In this document: positions 43,085-51,638 of the stretch, one piece after another
Layout of the letters: every line of letters begins with the position of its first letter
Position numbering within the stretch: the first letter of the stretch is position 1
Assembly: GCA_002305765.1 (NCBI GenBank)
Contig: DBQU01000009.1
Coordinates: 1-64,000 of the forward strand
Reading direction: 5' to 3'
From: Deltaproteobacteria bacterium UBA1386
GTDB taxonomy: Bacteria; Desulfobacterota; Syntrophorhabdia; Syntrophorhabdales; Syntrophorhabdaceae
Length of the DNA stretch: 64,000 nucleotides
The notes under the pieces: model-generated
What the model was told of the DNA's origin: nothing
The model's input: only the letters and a program-made list of their open reading frames with translations
Database searches by the model: none
Position numbers and translations under genes: made by a program

Positions 43085-44469
43085 TTCTCTCCTTTGGCGA
43101 AAAGCTCCATCTGTTCCAGTTCCATACCCCAGGGGAACCGTGACGGGTATGCCCCGGAAAAACAGGCATCGCAGTATGTGTACTCGCCCTTTCCAAGGGC
43201 CTTGCGCATGCTCTCTATCGTCAGGTAGTGAAGGGAATCGGAGCCCATGTACCTGTTGATCTCCTCCAGGGTGTGCGATGCGGCGATAAGCTGCGAGCGG
43301 GAAGGGGTGTCTATCCCGTAGAAACAGGGATACATGGTGGCCGGCGAGCTCACCCGGAAATGTATCTCCTTCGCGCCGTATTGCCTGAGCATCTTGATGA
43401 TCTTCCTGCCCGTGGTCGCCCTGACGATGGAGTCGTCGATAACGACGATGCGTTTGCCCTTTACGATATCACGCAGCGCGTTCAATTTCAACTTCACGCC
43501 GAAATGGCGTATCGAGTCTCGCGGTTCTATGAATGTGCGGCCGACGTAATGGTTCCTGATGAGCCCCATCTCGAAGGGGACCCCCGTTTGCTGCGAATAG
43601 CCGATGGCGGCGCTTATGCCCGAGTCGGGTATGGGGATGACCATGTCCGCGTCGACGGCGCTCTCCCTCGCTAGCTGCCTGCCCAATGCCTTTCTCACGC
43701 TGTACACGGTCTTGCCGAACATGTAGCTGTCGGGCCGCGCGAAGTAGATGAACTCGAAAATGCAGTGATGGTGGGCCGTTTCCTTGAAAGGTTTGTATGA
43801 CGTCAGGCCCTTCTGATCGATGACGAGGATCTCTCCGGGCTCGATCTCCCGGAGGTATTTTGCGCCGATGAGATCGAAGGCACAATTCTCGCTCGAAACG
43901 GCATAGCCATCCCTCATCCTGCCGAGGCACAGGGGTCTGAAACCATGGGGGTCACGGACCGCTATGAGTTCCTGATTCGTGAGGGCCACGATGGAATAGG
44001 AGCCTTCCATTCTCCTCAAGGCGCTGATGAGGCGCTCGACGGTGGAGTCCTCGTGGGCAAGGGCCATGAGGTGGATTATCACTTCGGTATCGGAAGAGGA
44101 CTGGAAGATGGATCCGTAGTTCTGGAGCTCGTCCTTCACGATCTTCGCGTTCGTCAGGTTGCCGTTGTGCGCCATCGCCAGGTAACCCCGCGAGTATTCG
44201 ACCATGAGGGGCTGGGCGTTTCCGATGGTGCTCGAACCTGACGTCGAGTACCTCACATGGCCAATGGCGGACCTGCCCGGGAGCTGCGACAGGGTTCTGG
44301 CGTCAAAGATATCGGAGACGAGCCCCATCTGGCGATGGGTCCTCATCGTGTCTCCGTCCGTGCAGGATATGCCGGCACTCTCCTGGCCCCTGTGCTGAAG
44401 GGCGTGAAGGCCGAGATAGGTAAGATTGGCCGCGTCCCTGTGGTTGTATATCCCGAATATTCCGCACAT
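43081..44469 (-). CDS. purF: Amidophosphoribosyltransferase
   Basis: 462 aa. First committed purine step: PRPP + glutamine gives phosphoribosylamine. The nucleophile Cys2 follows the initiator Met directly (MCGIFGIYNH), so there is no propeptide. The glutaminase half has ALQHRGQESAGI and MAHNGNLTNA; the PRTase half has VIPIPDSG and VVIDDSIVRATTGRKI. The FYGID...SRSQLIA segment fits the family. No Fe-S-binding Cys pattern of the Bacillus type is obvious apart from the C-terminal CDACFSG. Confidence 0.96.
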   Translation of the reverse strand: MCGIFGIYNHRDAANLTYLGLHALQHRGQESAGISCTDGDTMRTHRQMGLVSDIFDARTLSQLPGRSAIGHVRYSTSGSSTIGNAQPLMVEYSRGYLAMAHNGNLTNAKIVKDELQNYGSIFQSSSDTEVIIHLMALAHEDSTVERLISALRRMEGSYSIVALTNQELIAVRDPHGFRPLCLGRMRDGYAVSSENCAFDLIGAKYLREIEPGEILVIDQKGLTSYKPFKETAHHHCIFEFIYFARPDSYMFGKTVYSVRKALGRQLARESAVDADMVIPIPDSGISAAIGYSQQTGVPFEMGLIRNHYVGRTFIEPRDSIRHFGVKLKLNALRDIVKGKRIVVIDDSIVRATTGRKIIKMLRQYGAKEIHFRVSSPATMYPCFYGIDTPSRSQLIAASHTLEEINRYMGSDSLHYLTIESMRKALGKGEYTYCDACFSGAYPSRFPWGMELEQMELFAKGEK

Positions 44470-44474
44470 TGAGT

Positions 44475-45020
44475 TTAACGTCCTTCCAGTGTTCCAAGCT
44501 CCTCGATGAAGAAATCCATGATCCCGGCATCCATGAGATAAAAGGAGATGGTCTTGAGGGACGTGGGTCCCTCTTTCAGGAACTCCGCCGTCTCGCCGAC
44601 AATGATCCCAGCGCAGCGCTTCTTCGGGAACCCGAAGATGCCCGCGCTGATGGCAGGCATGGAGATGGATGTGAATCCCTCCCGCGAGGCGAGCGCGAGG
44701 ACACTCCGGACGGCCCTCTTGAGCTTATTCTCTTCATCACCCTCGCCCCACATGGGGCCCACGGCATGGATGACGTGGCGGGCCTTGAGCCTTCCTCCCG
44801 TCGTCAACGCGGCTGACCCCACGGGCACGAACCCGATCTTGTGGCTCTCTTCCTGGATGATCGTTCCGCCCTTGCGGACGATGGCGCCTGCGACCCCGCC
44901 TCCGTGGCGGAGATAGGAATTGGCTGCATTGACGATGGCATCGACATCGCTTTCCGTGAGGTCACCCCGGACAACACGCAAAGCGACACCGTGAAAGTCG
45001 ACTTCCTTCAATATTTCCAT
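44475..45020 (-). CDS. Macro-domain protein (ADP-ribose deacylase-like)
   Basis: 181 aa. Macro fold with the ADP-ribose loops DAIVNAANSYLRHGGGVAGAIVR and SAGIFGFPKKRCAGI, and HVIHAVGPMWGEG between. Such enzymes remove acetyl from O-acetyl-ADP-ribose or ADP-ribose from proteins. A strong AGGAGG lies 9 bases before the ATG. Sits 5 bases before purF and is probably in the same operon; the link to purine synthesis is unexplained. Confidence 0.9.
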   Translation of the reverse strand: MEILKEVDFHGVALRVVRGDLTESDVDAIVNAANSYLRHGGGVAGAIVRKGGTIIQEESHKIGFVPVGSAALTTGGRLKARHVIHAVGPMWGEGDEENKLKRAVRSVLALASREGFTSISMPAISAGIFGFPKKRCAGIIVGETAEFLKEGPTSLKTISFYLMDAGIMDFFIEELGTLEGR

Positions 45021-45040
45021 GACCGGTCCTCCTGTACAAA

Positions 45041-45070
45041 GCCTTTTTACCGTGCAATGGTAAAAAAGGC
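45041..45070. other. Stem-loop upstream of the macro-domain gene
   Basis: GCCTTTTTACC, seven-base loop, GGTAAAAAAGGC: an 11-bp stem with one bulged A. It lies about 20 bases before the macro-domain ATG, in the divergent gap with recG, and could be a leader hairpin or an operator. Not followed by a clear U-tract in either direction. Confidence 0.5.
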
Positions 45071-45220
45071 GTTCAAGGGTTCAAAGGCTCAAGAGTTCAA
45101 GAGTAAAAGAAAAAAGGCACCGAATGCCTCCGGCCGTTGTGCAAACTGTTTTTCAATCGACCCGCTTCAGGGCCTTTCCCTTGAACTCTTGAACCTTCTC
45201 TATTTTTGAACTTTTGAACC
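45071..45220. repeat. GTTCAAG repeat array with inverted partner
   Basis: Degenerate direct copies of GTTCAAGRG at 45071-45105 and reverse-complement copies (TTGAACTCTTGAACC, TTTGAACTTTTGAACC) at 45181-45220, enclosing about 75 bases. The same repeat type recurs at 51496-51526 and 59043-59180. Occupies most of the macro-domain/recG gap; no clear promoter hexamers could be picked inside it. Confidence 0.7.
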
Positions 45221-45249
45221 GCCTCTCTCTTGTTGTATTATACAAGGTG

Positions 45250-47349
45250 ATGCGCGAAAAGGAAAAGACCACTGTGGACCGCCGGGCTCCGCTTGCGTCC
45301 TTGAAGGGGGTGGGGCCCGTTATCGCGAAGGCGTTGGCGAAGAAAGGGATATGGTGCGTTGATGACCTGTTCTACTTCGTTCCCATCCGCTGGCTCGACA
45401 GGGGAACGGTGAGGCATATCTCGGAGCTCGAAGCTGGCGAGGATGCCTGTGTCGTCGCTTCCGTCGATTCCTATCGTTCCATGTTCTTCAGGCATGCACG
45501 GAAGAAAGGCTTCGAGGTGATCGTTACCGACGGGACGGGCTTCCTTTCCCTAAAGTGGTTCCAGTGGTCGAAGGGCTACCTGCAGAGGATCTGCCGGAAG
45601 GGGGCGATGCTCTACGTTTCCGGCAAGGTGGGAAACTTCGGAGGTATCCTGCAGATAGTCCATCCTGAGGTTGCCGTCCTTAACGAGGATGAGACCCCGG
45701 GAGCGGCGCGCAGGATCATTCCCCTGTATTCCCAGGTGGATGGGGTGAAACAGGGATTCATCCGCAACATCGTCTCCGCGGCCCTGGACCTTCTGGGTGC
45801 CTCACCGGGCGGCATCCTGCCGCGCGAAAGAGAAGAAGGGTTCGGTCTCATGAGCTTTGCCGATGCCGTGAGGTGCGTGCATGTGGCAAATGGAGAGGAC
45901 TTCGATGAGAAGAGGGGAAATGATGCCGTTCGAAGGCTTATTCTCGAGGAGTACCTCCATTTCCAGATGACCCTCATGTCGAGAAAGAGGAAGGTACGGC
46001 GGGAACGGGGCATAGTTTTTGCCACGGATGGTCCTCTGTACCGCAGGTTCATGGGAAACCTGGGATTTGAGCTTACCGGGGCGCAGTCACGGGCCCTGGC
46101 GGAGATCATCGCGGACATGGGCCGCGCGACGCCCATGAACAGGCTTCTCCAGGGGGATGTGGGCTCGGGAAAGACCGTCTGCGCCGTGGCCTCGGCCTGT
46201 GTGGCTATCGATAACGGTTTTCAGGCCGTCTTTATGGCACCCACGGAGATCCTGGCGGAACAGCATTATCTCAACGTCCACCGGTGGTTCGCCGCGTTGG
46301 GTGTTCCCGTGGCGCTGCTCAAGGGCGGCATGGGCCGCGAACGCCGGGACGTCCTCGAAGGCATACGGACGGGGGCGACACCCATCGTGATCGGTACCCA
46401 CGCCGTGATCCAGGCGGACGTAAAGTTCCACAAGCTCGGTCTTGTCGTCATCGACGAGCAGCACCGCTTCGGCGTGGAGCAGCGCAAGAGGCTGAAGGAC
46501 AAGTCGCGCCGCCCCGATGTCCTCAGCATGACGGCCACCCCCATCCCGCGGACCCTTTCCATGGTCGTCTACGGGGACCTCGACGTCTCCGTGATCGATG
46601 AGATGCCGGCGGGCAGGCGCAAGGTGGTAACGAAGGTCCTTTCCGACGACGACAGGGAACGGGCGGAGGGGATGATGAGGGAAGAGCTGGCGGCCGGGCG
46701 GGGGGTCTTCGTCGTCTATCCCCTCGTCGAAGAGTCGGAGAACAATCCCGTGCGGGACGCGAAGAGCATGGCCGCCGAGCTCCGGCACAGCGTCTTCCCC
46801 GAATACAGGGTGGGGCTTCTCCATGGACGGATGAGCGCGAAGGACAAGGAGGACGTCATGACCCGTTTCCGGGAGGGAGAGATAGACGTTCTCGTGTGCA
46901 CCACCGTCATAGAGGTGGGCATCGACGTTCCCCGGGCAACGATGATCGTTATCGAGAACGCGGAGCGCTTCGGCCTTTCCCAGCTCCACCAGCTCCGGGG
47001 TAGGGTAGGCAGGGGAACGGAGCCTTCCCGCTGTGTCCTTGTGGCGTCGACGAAAAGGACGCATCTCGCGACGAAGCGCCTCAGGATCATGGAGAAGACG
47101 AGCGATGGCTTTGAGATCGCCGAGGAAGACCTGAAGATACGCGGCGTCGGCGACATGCTGGGTGTCAGGCAGTCGGGCATGCCGGCCTTCAGGATCGGGG
47201 ACATCGTAAGAGACATCGACATCATGATCGAGGCCCGGAAGATGGCCGAGGAGTTGACTGCCGGACTTTCCGACCAGGAGATGGCAGGGTTCATGAGGCA
47301 CATTGGCGACAGGTTCGAGGACGAGAGGGATCTTTGTGACATCGCCTGA
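45250..47349 (+). CDS. recG: ATP-dependent DNA helicase RecG
   Basis: 699 aa from ATG 45250; the in-frame TTG 45214 lies in a repeat and is unlikely. Remodels stalled forks and Holliday junctions. N-terminal wedge/OB domain with LKGVGPVIAKALAKKGI, then helicase motifs: Walker A GDVGSGKT, DEQH box in VIDEQHRFGVEQR, MTATPIPRTL, HGRMSAKDKE, TTVIEVGIDVP and QLRGRVGRG. Full length for the family. Confidence 0.97.
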   Translation: MREKEKTTVDRRAPLASLKGVGPVIAKALAKKGIWCVDDLFYFVPIRWLDRGTVRHISELEAGEDACVVASVDSYRSMFFRHARKKGFEVIVTDGTGFLSLKWFQWSKGYLQRICRKGAMLYVSGKVGNFGGILQIVHPEVAVLNEDETPGAARRIIPLYSQVDGVKQGFIRNIVSAALDLLGASPGGILPREREEGFGLMSFADAVRCVHVANGEDFDEKRGNDAVRRLILEEYLHFQMTLMSRKRKVRRERGIVFATDGPLYRRFMGNLGFELTGAQSRALAEIIADMGRATPMNRLLQGDVGSGKTVCAVASACVAIDNGFQAVFMAPTEILAEQHYLNVHRWFAALGVPVALLKGGMGRERRDVLEGIRTGATPIVIGTHAVIQADVKFHKLGLVVIDEQHRFGVEQRKRLKDKSRRPDVLSMTATPIPRTLSMVVYGDLDVSVIDEMPAGRRKVVTKVLSDDDRERAEGMMREELAAGRGVFVVYPLVEESENNPVRDAKSMAAELRHSVFPEYRVGLLHGRMSAKDKEDVMTRFREGEIDVLVCTTVIEVGIDVPRATMIVIENAERFGLSQLHQLRGRVGRGTEPSRCVLVASTKRTHLATKRLRIMEKTSDGFEIAEEDLKIRGVGDMLGVRQSGMPAFRIGDIVRDIDIMIEARKMAEELTAGLSDQEMAGFMRHIGDRFEDERDLCDIA

Positions 47350-47369
47350 GACTAAAGGGAGGGGGTAAG

Positions 47370-48803
47370 ATGAGAAAAGCGAGGATAGTCTGCACACTTG
47401 GGCCGCCGACACAAACATCGAGGGCCATTCAGTCGCTTGTGGATAGAGGTATGGATGTGGCACGGCTCAATTTCTCCCACGGCGATCACGCGTCGCATGG
47501 GTTTCTCATCAGGAAGATACGGGCCGTCGAGAAGAAGCTCCGAAAGCCCGTTGCCATCCTTCAGGACCTGCAGGGCATCAAGATCAGGGTGGGTTCCCTC
47601 GAGGGGGGCAAGGCCGTCCTTGGAAAGGGACAGCCCTTAGAGATACGGGCGGGTTCGGAAAAGGGAGACGCCCGCCGTATCTACATCGATTATCCCTGGC
47701 TTATTGAGGACGCCCGTCCCGGCGACAGGATCCTCCTCGATGACGGGCTTATACAGCTCGAGGTCGGGAGCGCCTCGGGGGATTCCCTTGCCGCAAGGGT
47801 CGTGGAAGGTGGTACCCTGAAAGAGCACAAGGGCGTGAACCTGCCCGGAATGAAGGTGAGCGCCGCCTTCTTCACCGAGAAGGACAGGGCGGATCTCGAG
47901 TTCGGCATGTCCATGGGCGTCGACTATGTCGCCCTCTCCTTCGTCAGGAGTGCCGATGACGTGAGGGAGGTAAAGACCTACTTGGCCGAGCGCGGGCTAT
48001 CGGTGCCCCTCATCGCGAAGATAGAGAAGGAGGAGGCGATAAGGGACATCGACGGGATCCTGGCCGAGGTCGACGGCATCATGGTCGCAAGGGGGGATCT
48101 CGGCGTAGAGATGCCCCTCGAGGAGGTTCCCGTCTTCCAGAAGATGCTTATTCGCAAGGCGAACGAGGCGAGGAAGATCGTGATAACCGCTACCCAGATG
48201 CTCGAATCCATGACGCATCATTCCCGTCCGACCCGGGCAGAGTCGACGGACGTCGCCAACGCCGTGCTCGACGGCACCGATGCGCTCATGCTTTCCGCCG
48301 AAACATCGGCCGGGCAATACCCTTTCGATTCCGTGGAGGTCATGGACCGGGTCATCTCCTTCACGGAGGATCACATCAGGGAGACGGGGGAGCGGTTCCA
48401 TGTTCCCTACCCGGAGGGTTCGTTCTTCGACTTCCCCGGTGCCGTTGCCGAGACAGCTTCCCGCGCGGCACACGACACGGGAGCGCGATGCATTGTGGCC
48501 TTCACGATGACCGGTTTCACGGCACTGCTCATCTCGAAGTTCAAACCTGACATGCCCATCGTGGCGCTTTCACCCGACGCTTCCGTGGTGCGGCGAATGA
48601 AGCTCTATCGCGGCGTGATCCCCTACCAGATCAGGAAACTGGCGAATACCGACAGAATGATCGAGGAGATGGACCGTTTCATGCTGGACGCCGGGTTTGC
48701 GAAGGAAGGGGACGTGATCGTCCTCGTCGCGGGCCATCCAATAGCCGCGAAGAGCAAAACGAACTTCATGAAACTGCACAGGGTGGGGGAGAAGACCGCT
48801 TGA
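47370..48803 (+). CDS. pyk: Pyruvate kinase
   Basis: 477 aa. PEP + ADP gives pyruvate + ATP. Motifs: RKARIVCTLGPPTQ, ARLNFSHGDH, LIAKIEKEEAIRDID with the catalytic Lys, MVARGDLGVEMPLEEVP, ITATQMLESMTHHSRPTRAE. The C-terminal regulatory domain is present. GGGAGGGGG precedes the ATG. Downstream lies a nine-base tandem repeat and the convergent nucleotidyltransferase gene. Confidence 0.96.
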   Translation: MRKARIVCTLGPPTQTSRAIQSLVDRGMDVARLNFSHGDHASHGFLIRKIRAVEKKLRKPVAILQDLQGIKIRVGSLEGGKAVLGKGQPLEIRAGSEKGDARRIYIDYPWLIEDARPGDRILLDDGLIQLEVGSASGDSLAARVVEGGTLKEHKGVNLPGMKVSAAFFTEKDRADLEFGMSMGVDYVALSFVRSADDVREVKTYLAERGLSVPLIAKIEKEEAIRDIDGILAEVDGIMVARGDLGVEMPLEEVPVFQKMLIRKANEARKIVITATQMLESMTHHSRPTRAESTDVANAVLDGTDALMLSAETSAGQYPFDSVEVMDRVISFTEDHIRETGERFHVPYPEGSFFDFPGAVAETASRAAHDTGARCIVAFTMTGFTALLISKFKPDMPIVALSPDASVVRRMKLYRGVIPYQIRKLANTDRMIEEMDRFMLDAGFAKEGDVIVLVAGHPIAAKSKTNFMKLHRVGEKTA

Positions 48804-48863
48804 ACCGCTTGAACCGTTAGAGCCGTTGGAACCGTTGGAACCGTTAGAACCGTTGGAGCTGGT
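48799..48863. repeat. 9-nt tandem repeat (about seven copies)
   Basis: Consecutive nine-base units of the form TGGAACCGT (variants TTGAACCGC, TAGAGCCGT, TAGAACCGT) begin at the pyk stop and run for about seven copies. No inverted partner in this spacer. Confidence 0.75.
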
Positions 48864-48891
48864 GAGGGGGTGGGAGTGTTGGGGTCTTGTT

Positions 48892-48913
48892 CCATCACCC
48901 ATCACCCATAACC
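48892..48913. repeat. CCATCACCC short tandem repeat
   Basis: CCATCACCCATCACCCATAACC, ending at the stop codon of the minus-strand gene. The same unit appears in the cheB/kinase spacer at 55950-55980. Confidence 0.55.
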
Positions 48914-48914
48914 T

Positions 48915-50345
48915 TTATTCTATATATATCTCCGGTGACGCGACCACTTTTCTGGTCTTGAGCTTTTCCGCCGCCTCTTCCGGGGTGAGGGCGAAAAGCG
49001 GGCTGATCTCCACCTTCGCGTCGGGCGGGACCTCGACGCCTGCCTTTTGTAGCCAGGCGCGGTGGAGGTCCATGAGCGCCTGCCGGGCGGTGTCGGGGGA
49101 ATCGGGGCCCTCCTTGTTCTTGACGGGTGCGAACTCCTCCTCCCGGGCGACCTCCATGCAGCAGGCCCTTTCCGCGAGCGGTATGGCGTCAAAGACGAAG
49201 GTCTCGAACTTCCACACGTCGATGCTGGCGGGTTCCCAATCCGAGGAGACCACGTATGCGGACTTCCGGGCGAGGTGGTAAGGCAGGGCAAACCCGTCGC
49301 TGTTGAGGTCCCCGATGAAGGGAAGGGAGAAGACGTGGATCGCCGTGTTCCCCGCCCAGTATAGTATTTCGCCCTTGTCGTCGAGGGCCTTCATGTGGTC
49401 TTCATCGAGGTCGCTGTATTCGATGATGGCCTGCCTTCCCTTGATGTTGAGATACACCCCGACCTTCTCCTCTACACTTCTTCGCCGCACAACCTTCGTC
49501 GATGCCTGCGAACCCGCCAGGGAATGGTGGCCGAGAAAGACAGGGTCGGCGATCCTGACGAGGGGATTGTCGACCTGGCAGTAGAAGAGCTCTTCGTAGC
49601 CCGCCCGGGTCAGCCGTGCGAGAAGACCGCTGTCGGAGAGGGCCTTGAGCGATCCCCCGTGGCCGTTGGGGCTGGTGTAGAAATGGACCTTGTCCTCAAG
49701 GATAAGCCTGCCATCGGGAGAGAGGGCGGGGAGGACTCCCTGGGAGAAGAAATAAACGGAAGCGGGCGCGAGGCCGAAGTGGCGGTTCTTCTGAAAGAAC
49801 CGCATCGTCTCCTCGTGATTGTCGCCGCTTGTCATGATGAGGAGCGGTATGGTCACGCCATAGCGCGCGGAAAGTCCCCGCACCTGTTCCGCAAAGAGCT
49901 GAAAGAGGGTCTTTCTCCTGATGGGCGAGAGGGGAAAGGTTCCCTTCGGACCGTCGAAACCCAGGCGCGAACCCTGTCCACCGGCGACGATGAGCACGGC
50001 AACCTTCTGGCGCTTAAGGAGGGATTCACCGGTCGAGTGGGCCCGGAGGGCGTCGTCGTGTTCCCCGGGGGTTCGGGGTATGCACACGACGGCGGGGGGG
50101 CTGATATCCGCTGCCGCGCGACGGGAATTGTCCGCGCTCGTGAACTGCCGGTGTAGCTTGAAGACGAGGCGGAGGTCAAGGTCCCGGCTATTGTCGAGGA
50201 AGATGCTCCGCTGGTGTGAGGTGAGAGATCGATAATGGTCGAGAATGTGGCGCTGGCCGTAGCTTTCGAGGCTCTTTAAGAAGTCCTGTTCCGTCATGTC
50301 ACCATCCATGATGAGAATGCCCTGTAGAAGTTGTTCCCTTTCCAT
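48915..50345 (-). CDS. UDPGP-family UTP-sugar-1-phosphate uridylyltransferase (UAP/UGP-like)
   Basis: 476 aa. The eukaryote-like UDPGP family signature GGQGSRLGFDGPKG is at 122-135, with MTSGDNHEET, SPNGHGGSLKALSDSGLL, VDNPLVRIADP and FVFDAIPLAERACCMEV, closest in feel to UDP-N-acetylglucosamine pyrophosphorylases. It would supply UDP-GlcNAc or UDP-glucose to the glycan locus. It lacks the left-handed helix of bacterial GlmU. Start ATG at 50345 with GGGAACAA upstream; divergent from the cheY-like gene. Confidence 0.88.
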   Translation of the reverse strand: MEREQLLQGILIMDGDMTEQDFLKSLESYGQRHILDHYRSLTSHQRSIFLDNSRDLDLRLVFKLHRQFTSADNSRRAAADISPPAVVCIPRTPGEHDDALRAHSTGESLLKRQKVAVLIVAGGQGSRLGFDGPKGTFPLSPIRRKTLFQLFAEQVRGLSARYGVTIPLLIMTSGDNHEETMRFFQKNRHFGLAPASVYFFSQGVLPALSPDGRLILEDKVHFYTSPNGHGGSLKALSDSGLLARLTRAGYEELFYCQVDNPLVRIADPVFLGHHSLAGSQASTKVVRRRSVEEKVGVYLNIKGRQAIIEYSDLDEDHMKALDDKGEILYWAGNTAIHVFSLPFIGDLNSDGFALPYHLARKSAYVVSSDWEPASIDVWKFETFVFDAIPLAERACCMEVAREEEFAPVKNKEGPDSPDTARQALMDLHRAWLQKAGVEVPPDAKVEISPLFALTPEEAAEKLKTRKVVASPEIYIE

Positions 50346-50446
50346 GAAATCTTACAGGATTTCGGGTGCCCATGACAAATGGAATCGCTTGAAAATTCGC
50401 ATCATTCTCAAATGGATCGATGATGATGCGTTAAGTTAATTCCGCT

Positions 50447-50475
50447 TTGCACGATAACCATAATTAGTTTACAAT
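50447..50475 (+). promoter_or_regulatory. Sigma-70-type promoter for the chemosensory group
   Basis: TTGCAC (50447-50452), exactly 17 bp, TACAAT (50470-50475); predicted start near 50482, leaving a leader of about 27 nt with GGAGG at 50498-50502 before ATG 50509. Both hexamers and spacing are near consensus. Confidence 0.7.
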
Positions 50476-50508
50476 GGAACGAAACCCAACAAGCAACGGA
50501 GGTTATCA

Positions 50509-50883
50509 ATGAAAGTGCTCGTTGTTGACGATTTTGCGACGATGAGAAAGATCATCAAGAATGTTTTGAAGCAGATAAGCATCGAGAATGTCCTCGAAGC
50601 GGAAAACGGCAAACACGCTCTCACCGTCCTCAGTACGGAAGAGGTCGATCTCATCATCAGCGACTGGATAATGCCGGAGATGACGGGCATAGAGTTCCTG
50701 AAGGCCTGCAAGGGCGATGACAACATCAAGAAGATCCCCTTCATCATGGTGACGGCGGAGGCCCAGAAGGACAATATCATGGAAGCTATCAAGTCTGGTG
50801 TGGACAACTATATCGTAAAACCCTTCACCCCGGAAAAGCTCAGGGAAGCGATAGACAAGGCGAAAGCCAAGGTCGGTAAATAA
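50509..50883 (+). CDS. CheY-like single-domain response regulator
   Basis: 124 aa, receiver only. Acidic pocket Asp7/Asp8, phospho-acceptor Asp52 in IISDWIMPEM, switch Thr82 and Lys104 in YIVKPF, all intact. Sequence is close to chemotaxis CheY proteins. First gene of the chemosensory group and transcribed from a clear promoter just upstream. Confidence 0.92.
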   Translation: MKVLVVDDFATMRKIIKNVLKQISIENVLEAENGKHALTVLSTEEVDLIISDWIMPEMTGIEFLKACKGDDNIKKIPFIMVTAEAQKDNIMEAIKSGVDNYIVKPFTPEKLREAIDKAKAKVGK

Positions 50884-50902
50884 TTAAGCGGCGGAGGCAG
50901 GC

Positions 50903-51376
50903 ATGGATGTCAAATACATAAATCCTTTCATCATGGCGGCACAGTCGGTATTCAGGACTATGCTGGGCATTGAGGCGACCTTGAGCAAACCGGTGATCAA
51001 GACGAGCCGCACGACCTCGGGCGAGGTAACGGGCATAATGGGTCTCGTCGGCGACAGGAAAGGAACGATCACGATAAGTTTTCGGGATAAGGGAGCGCTC
51101 TTCATATACAAGACCCTTATCGGAGACGAGTCGACGGCCATCAATTCCGACGTCGTCGATGCCATAGGGGAGCTGACAAACATCATATCCGGCCAGGCAC
51201 GGAAAGAATTCGAGAAGGCCGGGATCAACCTCAAGGCGGCTATCCCCATGGTCATCGTTGGCAAGGAGATCGAGCTCAATTTCATCACCACCTTACCCAT
51301 AGTCCAGCTGCCCTTCAATTTCTCCGTGGGCAACGGCACCCAGGAAGTAATGTTCCTCGACTTCTCCTTCGAATAA
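50903..51376 (+). CDS. cheX: CheX-type CheY-phosphate phosphatase
   Basis: 157 aa. CheX fold: INPFIMAAQSVFRTMLGIEA, GEVTGIMGLVGDRKGTITISF, and the catalytic E-x2-N in GELTNIISGQARKEF. Dephosphorylates CheY-P, and the neighbouring CheY is the natural substrate. Followed by a strong terminator, so cheY-cheX is a two-gene unit. Confidence 0.92.
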   Translation: MDVKYINPFIMAAQSVFRTMLGIEATLSKPVIKTSRTTSGEVTGIMGLVGDRKGTITISFRDKGALFIYKTLIGDESTAINSDVVDAIGELTNIISGQARKEFEKAGINLKAAIPMVIVGKEIELNFITTLPIVQLPFNFSVGNGTQEVMFLDFSFE

Positions 51377-51410
51377 AGGAAGCAGACAGAGGACGGAAAG
51401 AAACAGTTCC

Positions 51411-51458
51411 CAGGGTTCAGGAGGAGACGGAAAACCCCTCCTGAACCCTGCTTTTTTT
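51411..51458 (+). terminator. Rho-independent terminator after cheX
   Basis: Perfect 14-bp stem: CAGGGTTCAGGAGG at 51411-51424 pairs with CCTCCTGAACCCTG at 51437-51450, with a 12-base loop, followed by CTTTTTTT. The strongest terminator in the window. Confidence 0.9.
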
Positions 51459-51495
51459 CGCCCCTACCCGGCGGTTCCGAACGATTCCTTTCTCC

Positions 51496-51526
51496 TTTGA
51501 ACTCTTGAACTTTTGAACCCTGGAAC
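51496..51526. repeat. TTGAAC repeat
   Basis: TTTGAACTCTTGAACTTTTGAACCCTGGAAC: three to four copies of the TTGAAC unit seen at 45181-45220 and 59164-59180, in the same orientation. It lies between the cheX terminator and the MCP-like gene; no promoter hexamers of quality were found in the rest of this gap (51377-51638). Confidence 0.65.
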
Positions 51527-51638
51527 AGCTTCTATTTCCTTAAGTTATCTCCCCGATAAGCGACAACCTAGAGTATGGAAGCGTCGGAGCTTTACCTCTA
51601 AAGGAATGAACCGATGAAGCGAGGAAGGGTCGAAATAT

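Noticed and set aside
46087..47463. 458-codon minus-strand frame opposite recG and the start of pyk
   Set aside because: Antisense shadow; recG motifs on the plus strand are complete.
48799..48863. Short Glu-Pro-Leu repeat peptide coded by the 9-nt repeat
   Set aside because: Any frame through a nine-base repeat stays open; there is no ribosome site and it lies between convergent genes.
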